Source: Mactromeris polynyma (taxonomy: Eukaryota; Mollusca; Bivalvia; Venerida; Mactridae). Taken from it: a DNA stretch of 64,000 bases. Location of the stretch: positions 868,001-932,000 of the forward strand of contig JASFXZ010000039.1 in the NCBI GenBank assembly GCA_032209605.1, written 5' to 3'. Of this stretch, positions 58,181 to 64,000 are shown piece by piece. The stretch's first letter is position 1, and each line of letters opens with the position of its first letter. The notes beneath the pieces were generated by a model. That model worked only from the letters and a program-made list of their open reading frames with translations, did not search any database and had not been told where the DNA came from. A program made the translations under genes and the position numbers.

Positions 58181-58855
58181 GAATCAAAGCGCTGCGAGGA
58201 ACGTAAATTGGAAAAGTTAGATTGTATATGTAGCGCACTTATTAAGAGCAGTTTAAAAACACATATTTTCCAGAGAGAAACGATTACTCGTAATAAACAA
58301 GAGGTGCTGTATAACTGAATATACAGAATTACCAGAAGTCTGTCTGAAGACATGTCGTCACTTAAATGATATTGTTTGCAAAGTGAATTCACTTTCATAA
58401 CACGATTAATCATGACAGAAATGGTGTAGATATTGTAAATAATAAATAAGTTGTAATAAACTATGTAGTTATAAAAAATCATATTACACGAGTGTCGTGA
58501 TCAGACATATATTTGCATAGATAAACATGTATTTAAACTTGGTTTGATTAATCTAACCGATACAACTAAATTATTAACTGAATCCGTCAAATGCATTCAG
58601 GTATGACTGAATGTGTACGTAAATAAACATGTATGTATAATATTTATATGTATGGAAAGGCTACAAATAATATTTGTACATGAACGAGTGACTATACACA
58701 TCTGACAGTTATACATAAAAAGTTCGATATGGAGAAAATAAATAGAAAGGCAGCGTAACCCATTCGGTTATGTATCGTTGGTATTAATTGTTTACATAGT
58801 AATCTTACACCGACGCATAAAGTTTAAACCAGTGTGATAGAATAAATGTGTCTAC
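58181..58855. other. No gene recognised
   Basis: AT-rich stretch between LINE debris and the candidate minus-strand exon. The minus-strand frame 58162-58482 is hydrophobic by base composition and unrecognised. Confidence 0.4.
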
Positions 58856-58993
58856 CTTTGTACAACAGCAACAGAAAACGTGTGGATCAGTCTGCTGTTT
58901 CTTGTTACCATTACTTCTTCGCAAAGTTCCGAGAAATTGTTCGCTAAATGCACCGTCGTCTGCTTTATTATTCCGAGAGGATCGTTGGCCCAT
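58856..58993 (-). CDS. Candidate first coding exon, N-myristoylated protein of unknown identity
   Basis: From ATG at 58993: MGQRSSRNNKADDGAFSEQF, continuing with a Lys/Arg/Gln-rich stretch and ending PHVFCCCCTK at a donor AAAG|GTAGAC. MGQRSS fits an N-myristoylation site (Gly2, Ser at position 5 or 6). The four Cys could be palmitoylated. The coding bias looks less AT-driven than in chance frames nearby. I do not recognise the family and did not find a second exon downstream, where transposon debris follows. Phase 0 at the donor. Confidence 0.35.
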
Positions 58994-59017
58994 TGTTATT
59001 TGGTCAGCTTTAAACAC

Positions 59018-59900
59018 AAAACTGTATATAAAAACTTTACCGACATATAAATTATAAAACTAGGATTAGTCACCATATGGGGGTAAATCAAATAGGCGTG
59101 GGCATAATTTACATTCCTTAGGCACCGTTTCAATATATCAGGCGATTGACTTTCCTTTTTCGTAAACTTTTGTGTATAGTGATTGAGGATCACAGATGTC
59201 GGGTATTTATTTCAGTGATTTCGGAGAAAATTGAATGATGAAGTCCAGCAGAAAATGTCATTTACAATGTGCACAGCTAGTCTAAAAGCACAAGGAGACA
59301 TGAAAAACTATGTGTATATAAATACACATATTTACGAAGCAAAAGGAACACACGTGTAGGATAAACATAAATGATTGGTAACGATCGATAGTAATAACGG
59401 TCAGTGGCAAAATGACACTGTGGGGAGGGTATACCTGGTTTATTGGGCGCACCTAACTTCACTCTTGTCCAAACATTACGTAAATAAAACGAACATTGTA
59501 AAAGAAAATCAAGCATGACAGTTTAAATGACCATTGTAAAAATAGCAAAATACTCGAGAATTTCTCTGAGTTTAATTGCTTATAAAGTACGTATTAATTT
59601 TTAAGACAAGGGAAAAGCTGATTATCCTAATCATTACATCAAGCCCTCCACCCGAAGCAAATTAGTTCCACTAACACGTACAGTTTAGATATGGAAACGT
59701 ATTGTAATACGGCAAATAGAAAATCCAAGTATAGAGCAGGTAACCTCTGCAATGCAGGACCTTTGAACACACAAATCTGCTTGATAAGATACACAATGTA
59801 GGCCTACATCGGGGAGGGGATACACCAATAAATCTAAACAAGTTAAATCAACCAGGTTGGTACTCGGGCGAAGTTTTAACATCATGTGCAACGTATGCAA
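59018..59900. other. No gene recognised
   Basis: Mixed-composition DNA between the candidate minus-strand exon and the RT remnant. It may include the promoter of the candidate exon. Short frames on the minus strand (59277-59516, 59685-59900) are unrecognised. Confidence 0.4.
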
Positions 59901-59939
59901 TTTGTAGAAGCGTTGGGTTGTTTGAAGGCCTCCTCGGGG

Positions 59940-60500
59940 AATTGTTGAAAATTAGAAAGCAACTGCGACAAACTACAGCAGGACTTAGAATGGGGAAAAA
60001 GTGGGATATGTCCTTCCATCCAGAAAAGTGCAGTATCTCCAATTACCAGCAACTATACAAATTAAAAGGCCACATTCTAGACACAAAATATGTTACAAAA
60101 TACTTTGGTCTGCACTTGACGAGCAATCTCTCATAGACATTCAAATCAACAAGATTACCAAGAAGGGTAACTCAACCCTAGGATTCCTCAGACGTAACCT
60201 CCGTATCTCGAGTGAGGAAACCAAGGCCCGTGCCTACAAAGCATTGGTGCGGCCTCACATTGAATATTGCTCCACTGTCTGGAACCCATAGGCCTACACC
60301 AAAACCAACATCAGGAGGCTTGAAATGGCACAGAGAAGAGCAGCAAGTTATCCGACGAACAGATTCCACAATACAGGTAGTGTGTCGTCCATGCTGGCAC
60401 ATCTTGGCTAGGAGACACTGGAGACACGTAGGACCAAAGCCCAGTTGACCATGATGTATAAGATTGTCAACAACCTGCGACTTATTCTTTTGGCATGTAA
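59940..60500 (+). pseudogene. Non-LTR retrotransposon reverse-transcriptase 3' fragment
   Basis: Segments in shifting frames read KKWDMSFHPEKCS, KLKGHILDTKYVTKYFGLHL, NSTLGFLRRNLRISSEETKA, RPHIEYCSTVWNP and TNRFHNTGSVSSMLAHLG. This is the conserved region after the catalytic YADD box in Jockey/CR1-like reverse transcriptases. The YADD part is missing (5' truncation). At least one frameshift and two Trp-to-stop changes (TAG) show it is dead. Confidence 0.8.
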
Positions 60501-60869
60501 CCACCGTCACATAATAGTCAAGCGTGACTGAGATGACGCACGATGCAGCTGTAGAATTGTTTTAAAATGTGTTGCTATTATGTCCCTGTCTAAACTCACG
60601 TTGATCAATGCTTTCCCTGCTATTTGGCTAAAAATAACACCTGTTTTAAAAGAATATATTGATGCTGCCTTTCTAATTTAAATCGTGTATTCAATGCCTT
60701 ATTAGTAGAATATTCAACTAATAAGTCATTTAGTTGATGAAATCGAAACGGTTCTTCTTTTCGGTTCTTGTTGTTTAATAGGTAGCACTTTTTCCTCCAC
60801 TGTCGTCCTTTGGTTGTATAAGATATCCTTGTGTTTATTAATGAACTCTTCAGTCTTCTGTAGGACAAA
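60501..60869. promoter_or_regulatory. Upstream region of the mitochondrial-protein exon
   Basis: No coding signal on the plus strand; probable 5' flank/5' UTR of the exon that starts at 60870. The minus-strand frame 60620-60868 is unrecognised. Confidence 0.35.
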
Positions 60870-61082
60870 ATGGCGACCTTGCAACGGTTTGCGAGGCCTA
60901 GCCGACAATTTTTTACACACTACGCTCGTTCTCGTTGCTCATTTCTGCATATAAGAGCAATTTCTTCGACAGGAAAGAAAACTGATGTACCAACACCTAC
61001 CAGTACAGATGTGTTGGAGAATTCACAAGAGTTTAAGGACCTTAAAGAACATTTCGGTGATGCAGATCCTAAAAAATTGAAG
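60870..61082 (+). CDS. Probable first exon of a mitochondrial protein (partial gene)
   Basis: ATG at 60870 in a strong context (AAAATGG). The first 35 or so residues (MATLQRFARPSRQFFTHYAR, then RSRCSFLHIRAISST) have Arg, Ser and aromatic residues but no acidic ones, as in a mitochondrial targeting peptide. After it comes a polar stretch with EFKDLKEHFGDADPKKLK. An AAG|GTTCTC donor after 71 codons is weak but leaves phase 0; reading on gives only seven more codons before a stop. I cannot name the family. The remaining exons would lie beyond the window or are not visible in it. Confidence 0.5.
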
Positions 61083-61283
61083 GTTCTCTTTATTCTTTTA
61101 TTGTGATATTTGATAATTTTACATCTTACATCTGTTGTTAAGATCCCAAGTTTTCTATCTTACATATCCCCGCTTGAGTGGATACCCTGGTATTAGCCGA
61201 ATAAAGAGTTGATTTGGTACCTCAGATGTAGGTATTAAGCCAGTTCTTGAAAGTAGGAACTAGGATTCGGAGTAGGATATCCT

Positions 61284-61801
61284 GGGTCCCACTAAAAAGT
61301 GCGACTAGGTGAGACCAGGTGAGACGAAGTCACGAAGTGCGACGAAGCGAAAAAATACCTTTAATGCATGATTTATGATTATAAATGAATGAAAACATAC
61401 TTATATATGTTCATATATACTATTTCTACCGATATATTGCATTTTTTTTCAGTCTTGAATAGTTTAAAAAATCCAACTTCGCAAAAAAAATGGCGGCGTT
61501 CTGTACAGATAACATCGTTGTGATAATCACAATTTGCAATTGTCACAACGATGTTATCTGTACAGAGCGCCGCCATGTTTTTGCGAAGTTGGCTTTTTAC
61601 GCTGTCATAATGTTTTTTTTAAACTATTCAAAACTAAAAAAAATGTAATATATCGGTAGAAATAGTATATATGAACATATATAAGTATGTTTTCATTCAT
61701 TTATAATCATAAATCATGCATAAAAGGTATATTTTCGCTTCGTCGCACTTCGTGACTTCGTCTCACCTGGTCTCACCTAGTCGCACTTTTTAGTGGGACC
61801 G
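61284..61801. mobile_element. Foldback element, 518 bp, about 250-bp inverted arms, 9-bp target duplication
   Basis: Left end GGGTCCCACTAAAAAGTGCG; the right end on the other strand is CGGTCCCACTAAAAAGTGCG. The two arms match almost base for base (GACTAGGTGAGACCAGGTGA, ACTATTTCTACCGATATATT, CAGATAACATCGTTGTGA) up to a short centre near 61,535. GGATATCCT flanks it directly on both sides (61275-61283, 61802-61810). A 9-bp duplication with long inverted arms fits a Mutator-like or foldback element. No coding content. Confidence 0.85.
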
Positions 61802-61810
61802 GGATATCCT

Positions 61811-64000
61811 TTGGTCCTATAAATAAGACCCTACATACCTTATTTCACATTTTGACATTTTCCGGGTATGTAGGGTCTTATCAGCTTCCTATCAATGTCA
61901 CGTAGCACTTTCCGACAATTTTTCCACTAATTTTGAACTATCAAACAACACCAGCAGGGAAAATACATTTCCAATAGTGCAATTGATGCTTTCTACACCG
62001 GATACGGTCAAGAATTATATGCTCTCGCAATACTCATACATGTTCTTTGCATAGGATGACATTCATTGATAAAATATTGTAAGAACCAATTGATTTTGTC
62101 AAAACGCCTCTGTTGACATGATCTTTTACAAGACATTTAAATTTAAAAGAAAATGACTGATCAATAGGGATGTGTCGCAATTATACACAGGTCTGAGGTC
62201 ACAGAGATTCAGGGTCAACTCAGCCCGGTCCTACTCGGCCCACTGACCAACCTGGTCCAATAATTGAGGCGATATATATGAACCTTTTAAGTGTTGAATT
62301 TTGATACATTGATCATTAATCTTTACGTTAAAACCAATTAAACCTAAGTTGGAAACATTATTGAATATTCTAGTGCATTTAAGATTCGCAGTGCAGTGGA
62401 AATTTCCCTGTGAAATGTGTTTTGGTATCTGTTATAATTTGAACATGTTTGTCACACAGTTTTTACTCAAAAACAGTTATGAGAGGTATTTCTTTCACAT
62501 TTTATCATTATTTTATTCTTTATAGATTTGAAACGAGGTAGACCATACGAAAACCTTTGATATTTATTTCATAATATTGGTATAAATAACGAAAAATACA
62601 TAAATAATGAATACAGATAAAGCACAGATAACAAAAAATTAAACAATTAGAATTTAGACCTAAAAATATGTCTGTTTCCTGTAACCCGACCGACCGTAAA
62701 TTTTTACCGCTGACCAAAAAAAAATATGGTCCAAAGTAAAAAGTCAGATTTAGTGATCTCTGGCCTGTGATGACAACGATAATTTAGTCGTGTCCGAACT
62801 ATCATAGTCACTGCAACTCCATTATAACAGGATCGGTGGGGGGGTCCAAGACTCGCGATCGCGTTAAAATCTAAAGACATTAACCATAGAGAAGGAATAC
62901 CAACTTACCCCACCCACCCAATATAGCGTTGTGCGATATTTTGGCGGCATTTGTATTATTTGTTACCAGTGAAAATGACCTCCTGTTACACTCACAAAAT
63001 ACATGTGAAAATTGCAGATTGCGAGTGACAATTAATTTAATAATTATACCTAATTATATTTTCTTATCTATCAATATTTATCCGTTATTCACCAGAACAA
63101 AAGAATAATCCATCGCGTTAAAATGTTGAATCACGCATGAAAAATGCGATGACCTAAAGTTATTGCACCACGCGCGGTAGTATCTATATTACATCTGTCT
63201 AATAAAGCATTTCAAGCCAATTAAATGATACCAAAATGTGCATCATTCATGATCATTGACAAAATCACCACCCACGACGGTCGACCTCGGAAATTAGAAG
63301 ACGACGCGGTGCCTTAGAACTCTGCGAGTAGAAAATTTTGAATGTGCATCGCCCATCCAGGGTTTTCCCCGATGCACAAATGTGTGCATTTTGGCGCACA
63401 TTTTGGCTGAATGACCCGTAAAAATATTCATGGAGCGTCACAAGGGTACAAATGCGTTAAATTCATACAGAAATGGGTAAGACTAAGAGCAGGGTAGTTA
63501 CTTCGTAATAATTCCAAATCCAACAAATCCCTGCATTCTGATTGGCTTTTCCGAGGTGTGCATGCATGAATGCCCAAATTTCATTGATCACGGACACTTT
63601 TCTACCTAAATCTAAGGTAAACAATATGAACGTGTTGGGTACTATATTTTCTCGAGCAACAAATATCTTAGAAGCCCATATTCTATGTTTATACGAAATC
63701 CGGTATGTTTACCAGTTTGTTTATCTTAGTTTCTGTTTGATAGCATCTTCTTCGACGTTTTAACGTGAGAATTTCATCAGATACGCGCTCACTCGACAAG
63801 TTGATCTTCTCTAGCGCGACCTTGGACTGCATAAGCTACTGTTCAAGCGGAATAAATGATTGACGCGGAATAATAACTGTTACGAAGAAATTTCATTTAA
63901 AGTCAATGTCCAATATGGCTCCTGTTTTGGTCTGAAAATTATTTTCAATGTTTTTTTGGCCGTCAACTTGGTACTATTTTTGTGTGTATTCATCCGCGCA
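61811..64000. other. 3' end of window, no gene recognised
   Basis: If the gene at 60870 is real, this is part of its first intron. The stretch near 62,680-62,760 and the CAGGGTTTTCCCCGATGCAC near 63,360 look like parts of repeats, but no partner end is in the window. Frame 63542-63763 (+) is unrecognised. CpG content is higher than in the srGAP gene body. Confidence 0.4.

Noticed and set aside
63363..63400. Left end of another CAGGG element
   Set aside because: CAGGGTTTTCCCC looks like a terminal repeat, but no matching right end occurs before the window ends.

Overview
This window reads as AT-rich nuclear DNA from an animal. It has widely spaced exons with GT/AG junctions, long introns, tRNA-derived SINEs, many short inverted-repeat elements, decayed LINE and Tc1 copies, and long minisatellites. 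A mollusc, probably a bivalve, fits best; this is an inference from gene structure and repeat style, not a proven assignment.

Region 1 (about 1-4,750) is 5' flanking DNA in which I see only repeats. Region 2 (4,878-40,992, + strand, 3' UTR to about 44,550) is one complete-looking gene for an SLIT-ROBO Rho GTPase-activating protein (srGAP family). I could join 19 coding exons, every junction in phase, into 1,128 codons: a variable start exon, F-BAR domain, proline-rich linker, RhoGAP domain, acidic linker, SH3 domain and a Ser/Thr-rich tail. Its introns carry MITEs, SINEs, two minisatellites and three candidate optional exons. One of these is a 12-nt in-frame microexon just before the SH3 exon.

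Region 3 (about 45,300-52,700, - strand) is a complete four-exon gene for TMEM243, a small membrane protein, with 112 codons. It converges on srGAP, and the likely poly(A) signals lie about 0.8 kb apart. A minisatellite of 11 x 32 bp lies in its probable 3' UTR. A 721-bp hAT-like element and a G-rich repeat lie in its introns.

Region 4 (about 53,200-60,500) is mainly transposon debris: a frameshifted Tc1-like transposase, two SINEs of one family (one with an intact tRNA-like cloverleaf), a LINE ORF1 joined to the first codons of ORF2, and a reverse-transcriptase 3' fragment. A candidate myristoylated first exon (58,856-58,993, -) lies among these. Region 5 (60,870 to the end) starts with a probable first exon of a mitochondrial protein (+ strand), followed by a 518-bp foldback element flanked by 9-bp direct repeats.

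srGAP proteins couple membrane-bending F-BAR dimers to Rho/Rac/Cdc42 inactivation. TMEM243 has no established role that would link the two genes. No operon or gene cluster logic is evident. The less ordinary signals are the microexon, a cluster of Pumilio-type motifs in the srGAP 3' UTR, two copies of one MITE family just upstream of srGAP splice acceptors, and the foldback element.
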